Source: a virus. From it: a DNA stretch of 20,618 nucleotides. The translations under genes and the position numbers were made by a program. Below the pieces are notes generated by a model. It had not been told where the DNA came from. It saw nothing but the letters and a program-made list of their open reading frames with translations, and did no database searches. Location: IMG/VR virus record IMGVR_UViG_3300044960_000555, positions 1-20,618 of that record; one strand, given 5' to 3'. Below are positions 13,890-20,618 of this stretch, one piece after another. Within the stretch, counting starts at the first letter, position 1; the number at the start of each line of letters is the position of its first letter.

Positions 13890-14341
13890 CAACACGCCCC
13901 GCCAAGCCAAATGACTTCCCCAGAATCAAAAGGATAGATTTGTCAACCTACCCATATCCTTGGGGCGAGGATGACTGGCTATATAAAATGAATTTTGTTA
14001 GTGTGGCCACAAGCTGGGGGGCAGTGGTCGGGTTCATAGTTTGGCGTGTTGACCAGACAAATTTAAGCACTCGTATACATAGGTTGGGCGTGTTAAAAGA
14101 TCACCGCCGCAAGGGGGCCGGGTCGGCTCTCATTGGCGACTGCATCCGGACCTGTTCTACCAAGAAAATAGATATCTTGGTGCCTGAGTATCAGGTATGC
14201 CCCGGAGGGGAGGAAGACGCGAGTCTTTTCCTGAAGTCGTTAGGCTTCGTGGCTAAGACCCCCTTCCAAAAAGGGGCCTTCTTCGAGTATGGTCGCAAAT
14301 ACGACGGTGTTCTATTCGAGCTAAAGCTAAGAAATGCCTAG
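13883..14341 (+). CDS. GNAT-family N-acetyltransferase
   Basis: A 152-residue protein. It opens with RPAKPNDFPRIKRID, typical of RimI-like GNAT enzymes. The acetyl-CoA loop is HRRKGAGSALI (about 74-84; Q/RxxGxG/A), following the RLGVLKDH strand. FLKSLGF near 120 is the usual motif B. It transfers an acetyl group from acetyl-CoA to an unknown amine, possibly a protein N terminus or lysine. ATG 13883 is preceded by GGGGAAG (13874-13880); the frame opens earlier at 13802 but inside the nuclease gene. A host-takeover or protein-modification role is inferred. Confidence 0.82.
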   Translation: MLTTRPAKPNDFPRIKRIDLSTYPYPWGEDDWLYKMNFVSVATSWGAVVGFIVWRVDQTNLSTRIHRLGVLKDHRRKGAGSALIGDCIRTCSTKKIDILVPEYQVCPGGEEDASLFLKSLGFVAKTPFQKGAFFEYGRKYDGVLFELKLRNA

Positions 14342-15041
14342 GCTTATTTGTGGGGACGTACTCGATGTTCTGCCTCGTTTAGGGCAGTTCGCTTGTTTAA
14401 TAGCGGACCCGCCTGATAACATCGGCTTGGCATATTCTGGGTATAATGATAGAAAACCAATCGCCGAGTATAAAATCCAGTTCGCTAAGTGGCTTGACGC
14501 ATTTATCGCGTCTGCTAAGGTGGTCTGGGTAAGCTTTAACGCTAGGCACCTGTGGTGGGTCGCCCGGCTTGTTGACGAGAGAATATCATCGAACCTTAAA
14601 TGCCGGTTGTTTATACAACGATTCACCTTTGGGGCGTATTTACACCACGACGCAGCGAATTGCTTCCGCCCGATTCTCAGAATAATGAGAAAGGATGCTA
14701 AACTCTATCCGCATCAAATTTTAGTCCCATCGCAACGCCTGCTAATTGGAGATAAACGAGCCAAACCAGCCGGCAGGATACCTGGCGATGTTTGGGATTT
14801 CCCCAGAATAACTGGGAATTCGCGGGAGCGTAGACGACACCACCCAACACAGCTTAGGGAAGATATGATACGACGAATGGTCAATTTTTCGTCAAAGCCT
14901 GGTGAGTCTGTTTGTGATTGCTTCAGTGGGACTGGAACAGTTCTGCGCGCTGTTAAGGATAGGGACGTGATTGCAATCGAGATTAGCCCATACTACTGCG
15001 ACATGATAGCTAAAGAGCACGGTTTAGAGGTCGAAAAATGA
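14334..15041 (+). CDS. DNA (N4/N6-amino) methyltransferase
   Basis: A 235-residue amino-DNA methyltransferase in the order catalytic motif IV then SAM-binding motif I (beta class). Motif IV is ADPPDNIGLAY with D25-P-P-D-N29, where the usual fourth residue of DPPY is Asp. HPTQL (about 179-183) precedes motif I, VCDCFSGTGTVLRA, with FSGTG at 197-201, and EISPYYCDMI near the end fits motif II/III context. It likely methylates adenine or cytosine amino groups in phage DNA, perhaps to evade host restriction. No partner restriction enzyme is present. It overlaps its neighbours by 8 and 4 bases. Confidence 0.82.
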   Translation: MPRLICGDVLDVLPRLGQFACLIADPPDNIGLAYSGYNDRKPIAEYKIQFAKWLDAFIASAKVVWVSFNARHLWWVARLVDERISSNLKCRLFIQRFTFGAYLHHDAANCFRPILRIMRKDAKLYPHQILVPSQRLLIGDKRAKPAGRIPGDVWDFPRITGNSRERRRHHPTQLREDMIRRMVNFSSKPGESVCDCFSGTGTVLRAVKDRDVIAIEISPYYCDMIAKEHGLEVEK

Positions 15042-15379
15042 ATTGGGTGCCAGTGGAGGACAAAGATCATTATAAAGAGTGGCTGTCTGAAGACGGCCAA
15101 TATCGAATCACCTGGCGAGATAGGGTGTATGGTTGCCCCATCCCGCCGAGATACCATTCGTGTGTGTTGTGCCAAGGCCCCACAGGCTCCCAATGGAGCT
15201 TTGCGGGTCGGCGAGGCCCCTATAAGACATTCCAAGCAGCTGAGAAGGCCGCCAAGCGACATCGTAAATTTTGGCTGCAATCCTTAAAGCCACGAAAGCG
15301 AAAATTGCCGGTCCCGTTGGGGGCCGCATATAACAACATTTTAGCAACGCCTCCAGCCTGGATAACTATGAGAGGATAA
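15038..15379 (+). CDS. Small basic hypothetical protein
   Basis: A 113-residue protein starting in the ATGA overlap with the methyltransferase stop. A CVLC (about 42-45) and a Lys/Arg-rich stretch (AAEKAAKRHRKFW, then LKPRKRKL) suggest nucleic-acid contact, but one CxxC does not make a zinc finger. Trp and Tyr are frequent near the start. I recognise no family. It may pair with the methyltransferase. A promoter-like site for the tandem virion-type genes lies within its 3' end. Confidence 0.55.
   Translation: MNWVPVEDKDHYKEWLSEDGQYRITWRDRVYGCPIPPRYHSCVLCQGPTGSQWSFAGRRGPYKTFQAAEKAAKRHRKFWLQSLKPRKRKLPVPLGAAYNNILATPPAWITMRG
15305..15334 (+). promoter_or_regulatory. Possible promoter for the tandem tail-like genes
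   Basis: TTGCCG (15305-15310) and TATAAC (15329-15334) are separated by 18 bases, similar to a sigma-70 promoter. It lies inside the 3' end of the preceding gene and about 48 bases before ATG 15382. An internal promoter would let these virion-type genes be expressed apart from the early operon. The match is partial. Confidence 0.3.
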
Positions 15380-15381
15380 CA

Positions 15382-16296
15382 ATGTCTGAAAAACTCAAAA
15401 ACAGAAGCAGGTCCACGCTATCGGCTTCGATTGATAATACGCAAACGAGCATTTCGGTAGCTGATGGCAGCCAATTTCCTTCTTCTGGCCGCTTCCGGAT
15501 TAGAATCGACGACGAACTTTTGGTGGTAACTGCTCGGAGTGGAAACACGCTAACAGTCGAGCGAGGCGCAGAGGGGACCACAGCCGCCAGCCATTTGGTG
15601 GGGGCTACCGTCTCCCATGTCCTCACGTATGAGGGATTGCGAAGCTATCTGAGGAACAATATTTATTATGTTAATTCAGGTCGCCCGTCACTTTCGGAAA
15701 TGACAGATACCAGCGGCAACTTGTTGTCCAAAACTGACTTTACCGCTGTTAATCAGGGATCAAGAACTTACGATGATCAATTGGGCGGGCTTATCATCAC
15801 TCAGCCCAGTCACGGAGCTTCCGATAATTGGTTCTTACTGACTCGCTCTGCTCCATCTACCCCATATAGCGTTATTGCTGCAACCAGGGGCATAGCGGTA
15901 AACACGAATTCTACGGCGGCCCTATATTGGGGCATCGGGTTCAGAGAGTCTGGGACAGGTAAATTTACTCAGACTATTTTGGGTATTAGCACAAACAACG
16001 GCGGCCTTAGATTATTAAATCAAAATTGGAATTCGCCAACGTCATTTTCAGCTACTAATCTGACATCCTCGCTTTTAATAAACTCAGATATCCAATGGCT
16101 AAAAATCCGCGACGACGGAACTAATTTAATCTTTTACCTTGGTAACGACGGATTGAACTGGATTGAAATTTATAGTGTTGGACGAACTAATTTTATGACA
16201 GGCGGTCCGAACCAGGTGTTCGTCATAAGTCAGCATTTTAATTCACAGCACACTGGTTATGTGACCGTCCTTCACTGGAGCGAAATTAGTGGTTAG
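15382..16296 (+). CDS. Virion-type (tail or receptor-binding-like) protein, copy 1
   Basis: A 304-residue protein. The N part (about 20-85) is a short beta domain (SISVADGSQFPSSGRFRIRI, then NTLTVERGAEGTTAASH) of a kind widespread in phage tail and fibre proteins, where it often repeats before adhesive domains. The C part (about 125-304), with TYDDQLGGLIIT, TRSAPSTPYSV, GIGFRESGTGKF, IRDDGTNLIFYLG and NGLNWIEIYSVG-type strands, looks like a jelly-roll/lectin-like fold. It could bind a host-surface glycan. The start has AGAGGA (15371-15376) five bases before ATG. A diverged tandem copy follows after 9 bases. Its place among replication genes is unusual. Confidence 0.72.
   Translation: MSEKLKNRSRSTLSASIDNTQTSISVADGSQFPSSGRFRIRIDDELLVVTARSGNTLTVERGAEGTTAASHLVGATVSHVLTYEGLRSYLRNNIYYVNSGRPSLSEMTDTSGNLLSKTDFTAVNQGSRTYDDQLGGLIITQPSHGASDNWFLLTRSAPSTPYSVIAATRGIAVNTNSTAALYWGIGFRESGTGKFTQTILGISTNNGGLRLLNQNWNSPTSFSATNLTSSLLINSDIQWLKIRDDGTNLIFYLGNDGLNWIEIYSVGRTNFMTGGPNQVFVISQHFNSQHTGYVTVLHWSEISG
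15445..15593 (+). repeat. 149-bp near-identical segment, copy 1
   Basis: Aligned without gaps to 16372-16520 (offset 927), this segment has 10 differences in 149 bases, about 93% identity by eye. All ten are silent. It encodes the N-terminal beta domain of both tail-like proteins, and the surrounding sequence is much more diverged. Confidence 0.85.
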
Positions 16297-16305
16297 GAGA
16301 CAAAC

Positions 16306-17223
16306 ATGCCTACAGAAAAGCTGAAAAATGACAGCAGGTCTACGTTATCATCGTCAATCACCAACTCGGCGACGAGCATTTCGGTGGCTGATGGCAGCCA
16401 ATTTCCTTCTTCTGGCCGCTTCCGAATTAGAATCGACGACGAACTTTTGGTGGTGACAGCCAGAAGCGGAAACACGTTGACAGTCGAGCGAGGCGCAGAG
16501 GGGACCACAGCCGCCAGCCACTCTTCTGGGGCTGACGTGGTTCACGTTCTCACTTACGGGGGCTTGCAGCGATACCTGAGGGATAGTTTTTATTTCGCTG
16601 ACACCGGCAGGCCTCCTTATGGCAGAATGCTCAGCACTAGTAATGCCATCCTAACTAAGAATGACTTCACAGCCGTCAATCAGGGCACCCGATCTTACGA
16701 CGATCAGCTCGGCGGGCTGATTATTACTTTGACAACACAGGGTGCTTCAAATAACTATTTTCTTCTGACGCGCTCCGCCCCATCTACGCCATACAGCGTT
16801 ACTGCTGCCGGGAGAGTGAGCAGTATAAACACAGCCTCTTCAGCCGCAACTGGTTGGGGTATTGGATTTAGAGAATCCTCTACAGGTAAATTCCATCACT
16901 TTAATTTACTCCATGTGCCAACTGATACTGGGTTTAAGCTCCGTGTCCAGAATATGGACTCCCCGACAACAACGAATTCGGGTCCGTTTACATCGTCCTT
17001 GGTCCCGGCAACTGATATCAGTTGGTTAAGAATCAGAGACGACGGCACAAACTTGACCTTTCACTATAGTTCTGATGGGATAAATTTTATCCAAGCGCAT
17101 TCTCTAGGCCGAACGACGTTTTTAGCAAGTGGACCTAATCAGGTCATCATATCGAGCCAAAATTTTAATAGCAGTGCCGAGGCCTATATTAATATTCTGA
17201 ACTGGATCGAAACGAGCGGTTAG
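16306..17223 (+). CDS. Virion-type (tail or receptor-binding-like) protein, copy 2
   Basis: A 305-residue paralogue of the upstream protein. The N beta domain (about 20-80) is identical in protein over the shared segment, while the C domain keeps the same scaffold but many surface residues differ: TYDDQLGGLIIT becomes SYDDQLGGLIIT, with GIGFRESSTGKFHHF, RIRDDGTNLTFHYS and IQAHSLGRTTFLAS. A TAGGAG (16294-16299) supports ATG 16306. The pair resembles a duplication followed by specialisation for two ligands or receptors, with the N domain as the particle or partner attachment module. The stop is 4 bases before the primase gene. Confidence 0.72.
   Translation: MPTEKLKNDSRSTLSSSITNSATSISVADGSQFPSSGRFRIRIDDELLVVTARSGNTLTVERGAEGTTAASHSSGADVVHVLTYGGLQRYLRDSFYFADTGRPPYGRMLSTSNAILTKNDFTAVNQGTRSYDDQLGGLIITLTTQGASNNYFLLTRSAPSTPYSVTAAGRVSSINTASSAATGWGIGFRESSTGKFHHFNLLHVPTDTGFKLRVQNMDSPTTTNSGPFTSSLVPATDISWLRIRDDGTNLTFHYSSDGINFIQAHSLGRTTFLASGPNQVIISSQNFNSSAEAYINILNWIETSG
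16372..16520 (+). repeat. 149-bp near-identical segment, copy 2
   Basis: This is the partner of 15445-15593. The silent-only differences indicate strong protein-level constraint, recent duplication with conversion, or both. Confidence 0.85.
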
Positions 17224-17227
17224 TTGG

Positions 17228-19828
17228 ATGGCTCTAAAAGAGATTTTCGATTTTCTTTCGGAATGTCGCCGCAAGTTTGACTGGCTGCCAAACTTGTGGA
17301 GAGATTACCTGGAAACTCAGGTCATATGTTCCCCGGGAGCCGGCACGCCAGTATCTGGTCGTCGGGGTTGCTGGAGCGACGGACGAGAGACCTGGTACAA
17401 TCTTAGAATCCCGCGAAATGCAATGCATGAGCCGGAATATGTTGACCGGCCTCTGCGGTTCAGTCTAGCGGAGCATGCATTTGCTATCGGCTCAACGGGG
17501 TGGGACTGGGTAAACAGGGTCAGTCGCTACGTAGGATTTGACTTTGACGCAATTTCTGGGCATGCCGCTGGGGTGGGCGTCTCGCCGGAGCATCTAGCAG
17601 AGATTGCGAATGCTGCCAAGGCTGTACCGTGGGTGGAAGTGCGACGGAGCACCGGCGGGGCGGGGCTCCATTTGTATGTGCACTTAAACGTCCAGACAGC
17701 GAACCATACCGAGCATGCTGCCCTGGCCAGAGCCGTGTTAGGCATGCTGTCCGAGAAGGCAGGATTTGATTTTAGCGCTGCCGTCGATGCTTGCGGCGGG
17801 GTGCTCTGGCTCTGGCACTCCAAGATAACCCCAGAAAATCGGGGCCTTGAGCTAGTAAAACCGGCTGAACGCCACTTCGATTCTTTGCCTCCATACTGGC
17901 GCGACTACATTTCAGTGGTCACACGCCGCACGTCTCAACTGCGCCCTACTGGTGCGCCGATCGAATTCGATGAAATCGCAGCGGCACAGCATAATGTAGC
18001 TCTAGAACAAGCGCACCTGGATGTAATTGCTGCCTTGCTACGGACCAAGTACAAAACTGTTTGGGTATCGGAAAAGAAATTACTCCAAACGCATACTTGC
18101 GCGCTGGCTGAGATAAGCAAAACGCTAAACATTCGGGGGCTGTTCAGAACCATTTCGAATGGTTCAAATCCGGACACGCCGAATTGTTTCGCTTTCCCCA
18201 CCGAGGGTGGCGGCTGGGCTGTGTATCGCTTTGGTCCTGGCGTGCAAGAAGCGGAAACCTGGCGGCAAGACGGCACAAACTACACTAGCTGCACCTTCAA
18301 CACCCCGCTGCCAATTAAGGTGGCTGCCAAAATACTTGGCGGGTCGGCGACAACCAAGGGTTTCTCCTTTCGGACAACTAGGGAGGCGGAAGAAGCCCTC
18401 AGAGTGGCCGGGGAATCGGTGGAATCGCCAGACTGGCTAGCAGATAGACCGGCGGAGCTGATTATCACCAAGGGGAAGGCCATTCTGAGGGCGGAGAAGC
18501 CCAAAGCTGACCTCAGAAAGCCAGAAGGGCGTCAGCAACTGGAAGAAGAAGCGCAGCGAGAGGCCCCGCCGGGATGGGCGCTAAGGAAGGACGGTTGGGA
18601 GAGGCTGGTTGAGGTAAAGAACCAGAAGGAAACAAACTACAGCGACACAGACAGATTGCTAAGGGTCGCTGTCACGGCTAATAACTCGTTTGCAGGCTGG
18701 TATGTACACACCAATAGCGGGTGGATGCACTTCCCTATCGGAGAAATTCGGGCGATCCTTGCCACCGAGGGGCTACAAGGAATCGAGAGGGATGAAGTCA
18801 TCGGTTATCAGGTCATGCACCCCTGGTCGCTGATATCAGTCCCGTTTGCGCCAGAATATCCGGGCCAACGTCGATGGAATCGTGGGGCCGCGCAGCTTGC
18901 CTTCGCGCCTTCCGATTCAGCTGACCCACAGCATCCGCATTGGGATATCGTCTTATCCCACTGCGGTAAGTCGCTCGACGAGGCGATCCTCAAGATGGGG
19001 TGGGCGAAAGAATCTGGGCTCTACTCTGGCGGGGATTACTTACGCGCCTGGATAGCTTGTTTGCTGCGAGAGCCATTTGCGCCACTGCCCTACCTGTTTC
19101 TCTTCGGCCCAGAGAATTCGGGGAAATCGATGCTCCACGAAGCTATTTCCCTTCTCATGACGCGAGGGGTTGTGTGCGCCAATCACGCTCTTGACCGCAC
19201 AGACTTCAATGGCGAACTGGTCGGGGCTGTGCTGGCCTACATCGAAGAGAAAGACTTGAATAAGAAAGGAGTTCTGGAGAAGATCAAGCAGTGGGTGACA
19301 AGCCCCCAGATTCTGATTCGCCAAATGCGCGCTGATGCGTATTGCGTGCCCAATACCTTGCATTTTATCCAGGTCGCGAATAATCCGTCGTACTGCCCGA
19401 TCATGGAGGGGGACACGCGAATCACAGCCCTGAAGGTGACTCAGCCTGAGACCGAAATCCCAAAAACCCAGCTGGTAAAGAAACTGATAGAGGAGGCACC
19501 CGATTTTATCCGCACCCTCCTTGACATGAAGCTGCCGCAGCCAGCGGCGCGATTGCGCCTCCCTGTCATCGAGACGAGGGAAAAAGAGAGCGTCCAGGCC
19601 CTGAATCAGGACGACGTAGCAAAATTTTTGTCAGAATTTTGCGCACAAAAATCCGGCTCAACAATCCAGTTCCGGGAATTCTATGCACGATTTCGTGAAT
19701 GGCTGGGGCCGGAGCAAGACAATTGGAGCAGAAAGAGAGTTGTGATAGAGCTGGCTAGCAGGGGAATTCAAACGGAGAGAATTGGCGGAAAGAGTGAGTT
19801 AATGTCACTGAGCTGGAAAGAAACATGA
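17228..19828 (+). CDS. AEP primase-SF3 (D5-like) helicase fusion
   Basis: An 866-residue primase-helicase. The N half resembles an archaeo-eukaryotic primase: metal-binding GFDFDAISGH (103-112, D105-x-D107), STGGAGLH (141-148; nucleotide-binding S-x-G-x-G-x-H type) and a third acidic/Trp block at DACGGVLWLWHSK (187 on). The middle (about 230-520) is less clear. The C half is a superfamily 3 helicase: Walker A GPENSGKS (627-634), Walker B AVLAYIEEKD (about 669), HFIQVANNPSYCPIMEGDTR (sensor 1 and arginine-finger region), then a D5-like C terminus. It probably unwinds the fork and makes primers, paired with the polymerase at 8161. The start ATG 17228 is 4 bases past the upstream stop; its ribosome site is poor. 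Confidence 0.88.
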   Translation: MALKEIFDFLSECRRKFDWLPNLWRDYLETQVICSPGAGTPVSGRRGCWSDGRETWYNLRIPRNAMHEPEYVDRPLRFSLAEHAFAIGSTGWDWVNRVSRYVGFDFDAISGHAAGVGVSPEHLAEIANAAKAVPWVEVRRSTGGAGLHLYVHLNVQTANHTEHAALARAVLGMLSEKAGFDFSAAVDACGGVLWLWHSKITPENRGLELVKPAERHFDSLPPYWRDYISVVTRRTSQLRPTGAPIEFDEIAAAQHNVALEQAHLDVIAALLRTKYKTVWVSEKKLLQTHTCALAEISKTLNIRGLFRTISNGSNPDTPNCFAFPTEGGGWAVYRFGPGVQEAETWRQDGTNYTSCTFNTPLPIKVAAKILGGSATTKGFSFRTTREAEEALRVAGESVESPDWLADRPAELIITKGKAILRAEKPKADLRKPEGRQQLEEEAQREAPPGWALRKDGWERLVEVKNQKETNYSDTDRLLRVAVTANNSFAGWYVHTNSGWMHFPIGEIRAILATEGLQGIERDEVIGYQVMHPWSLISVPFAPEYPGQRRWNRGAAQLAFAPSDSADPQHPHWDIVLSHCGKSLDEAILKMGWAKESGLYSGGDYLRAWIACLLREPFAPLPYLFLFGPENSGKSMLHEAISLLMTRGVVCANHALDRTDFNGELVGAVLAYIEEKDLNKKGVLEKIKQWVTSPQILIRQMRADAYCVPNTLHFIQVANNPSYCPIMEGDTRITALKVTQPETEIPKTQLVKKLIEEAPDFIRTLLDMKLPQPAARLRLPVIETREKESVQALNQDDVAKFLSEFCAQKSGSTIQFREFYARFREWLGPEQDNWSRKRVVIELASRGIQTERIGGKSELMSLSWKET

Positions 19829-20457
19829 AAATCATCATTGGCATTGGGCACTATAGCAGAGTTGGTAAGGACACGCTGGCGAATGCTATCATAGACTCGC
19901 TGGCTGAACGAGCGCCGAGCCTGTTCGTGGAGAAAAGGCCCCTGGCCCGGAAGCTAAAAGAGATTTGCCATGAGCTATATTTTTGGGCTGGGGTTCGAGA
20001 GCCCGATTTTTATGAGACAGAGCAAGGTGCAAAAATGCGGTACGAAGAGCTTTCCGCACTTGGCCTATCGCCCGTCGAATTGTGGGTGAAAGTCGGAACA
20101 GACTTTTTCCGCAAGCTCCACGAAGATACATGGGTGAACGCTATCCTATCGAAGATATCTTGTGACGTGACCATTATACCCGACGTTCGCTGGCCGAATG
20201 AATTCGCAGCAATTAGAGAAAGAGACGGGCTGTTGGTCAAGGTGGTACGGCCGGGGGTCCCGCCGCTCGATACTCCTGCCGATAAAGCGCTACTTGGCGA
20301 AGATGGGTGGCATTTGGTTGTAGGCGGTTCTGGTCGAATCTCCGAGCTTAAACAATGGGGCGACAAAATCGCCAAGTGGTGCCTCGGCGACAAGGGAGCC
20401 GTCCGACAAACAAAGAGCGAGAGAGAGCGCCAACTAATAATTGAAGGAACGAAATGA
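19825..20457 (+). CDS. Deoxynucleoside monophosphate kinase (T4 gp1-like)
   Basis: A 210-residue P-loop kinase. The N-terminal GHYSRVGKDTLAN holds the Walker A (G8-H-Y-S-R-V-G14-K15-D16), and PDVRWPNEF (119-127) is a hallmark of the T4 dNMP kinase family. It phosphorylates dNMPs to dNDPs, feeding phage DNA synthesis and complementing the nucleotidase at 11685. The ATG overlaps the primase stop as ATGA, indicating coupling. The length is close to the family norm; no catalytic residue appears to be missing. Confidence 0.85.
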   Translation: MKIIIGIGHYSRVGKDTLANAIIDSLAERAPSLFVEKRPLARKLKEICHELYFWAGVREPDFYETEQGAKMRYEELSALGLSPVELWVKVGTDFFRKLHEDTWVNAILSKISCDVTIIPDVRWPNEFAAIRERDGLLVKVVRPGVPPLDTPADKALLGEDGWHLVVGGSGRISELKQWGDKIAKWCLGDKGAVRQTKSERERQLIIEGTK

Positions 20458-20618
20458 CAGCCAAATATCAATCAAGCTTGTCAAACTTGCGCGGTAATAG
20501 ACTCGTTGCAATAGACGTGGAGACCACCGGTCTTGACCCAAATGAACACGAAATTATTGAAATAGCAGTGGTCGCGCTAGATAGCAATATCGAGCCAGAC
20601 CCTGCACACAGGCCATTT
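20454..20618 (+). CDS. DnaQ-family 3'-5' exonuclease (partial, cut by window edge)
   Basis: The first 55 codons of a gene running off the right edge. Residues 19-44 read VAIDVETTGLDP then EIIEIAVVAL, the Exo I motif of DEDD/DnaQ exonucleases (Asp21, Glu23). Later Exo II/III motifs lie beyond the window. It starts in the ATGA overlap with the kinase stop. It may be an extra proofreading or recombination exonuclease, alongside the polymerase's own domain. RNase T-like members cannot be excluded. Confidence 0.8.
   Translation, partial: MTAKYQSSLSNLRGNRLVAIDVETTGLDPNEHEIIEIAVVALDSNIEPDPAHRPF

Noticed and set aside
18147-18165. GAACCATT-TCG-AATGGTTC inverted repeat in the primase gene
   Set aside because: Eight-base arms with a 3-base gap are expected by chance about once in a window of this size, and nothing nearby suggests a function.

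Overview
The window is most simply read as the replication and DNA-metabolism region of a tailed double-stranded DNA bacteriophage, or a closely related prophage. Every supported gene lies on the + strand. From about 979 to the right edge the genes are packed with 4-55 bp overlaps, including ATGA stop/start junctions at 3330, 11240, 15038, 19825 and 20454. No rRNA, tRNA, CRISPR array or insertion sequence is visible. A Gram-negative host is inferred from Shine-Dalgarno starts, a Sec signal peptide and a lipoprotein signal. The host phylum cannot be determined from the sequence.

Region 1 (1-823) holds a three-gene cassette. A short sigma-factor-like protein, which keeps region 2 but stops before the region 4 helix-turn-helix, sits between two very small Gly/Asp/aromatic-rich proteins. 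The second of these (686-823) is only 45 codons long. Region 2 (824-978) is the only clear intergenic regulatory space, with a possible hairpin terminator, CGTAAG repeats and a perfect TATAAT just upstream of the next gene.

Region 3 (979-4064) carries a divergent ParB-like protein, a conserved-looking protein of unknown function, a secreted trypsin-like serine protease coupled to a small lipoprotein, and an unrecognised protein. Two notable DNA patterns lie here: a 20-bp perfect palindrome inside the first ParB-like gene, and a cluster of five CGTAAGCGC 9-mers between 905 and 2946.

Region 4 (4010-15379) is the replication and repair block. It encodes an SNF2/HARP-type helicase with two zinc knuckles, a small winged-helix-like protein, an HTH-fused metallophosphoesterase and a second, more canonical ParB. 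These are followed by a family A DNA polymerase with 3'-5' exonuclease and a zinc-knuckle insertion, a VRR-NUC nuclease, a possible cysteine-peptidase-like protein, a small sigma-like protein and a HAD 5'-nucleotidase-like enzyme. The block ends with a DNA-ligase-like protein lacking its expected catalytic residues, a RecB/Cas4-like PD-(D/E)XK nuclease, a GNAT acetyltransferase, a DNA methyltransferase and a small basic protein.

Region 5 (15382-17223) is an island of two tandem paralogous virion-type (tail or receptor-binding-like) proteins. They share a 149-bp N-terminal segment at about 93% nucleotide identity whose differences are all silent, while their C-terminal parts have diverged. Region 6 (17228-20618) returns to replication: an AEP primase/SF3 helicase fusion, a T4-like deoxynucleoside monophosphate kinase, and a DnaQ-family exonuclease cut by the window edge.

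Together the polymerase, primase-helicase, SNF2 helicase, nucleases, exonuclease, nucleotide enzymes and methyltransferase make a nearly self-sufficient replisome. The two ParB-like and two sigma-like proteins are candidates for DNA organisation and transcription switching. The points least explained by known phage biology are the apparently inactivated ligase, the truncated sigma between two glycine-rich peptides, the protease/lipoprotein pair, and the palindromes and motif cluster around the first ParB-like gene.
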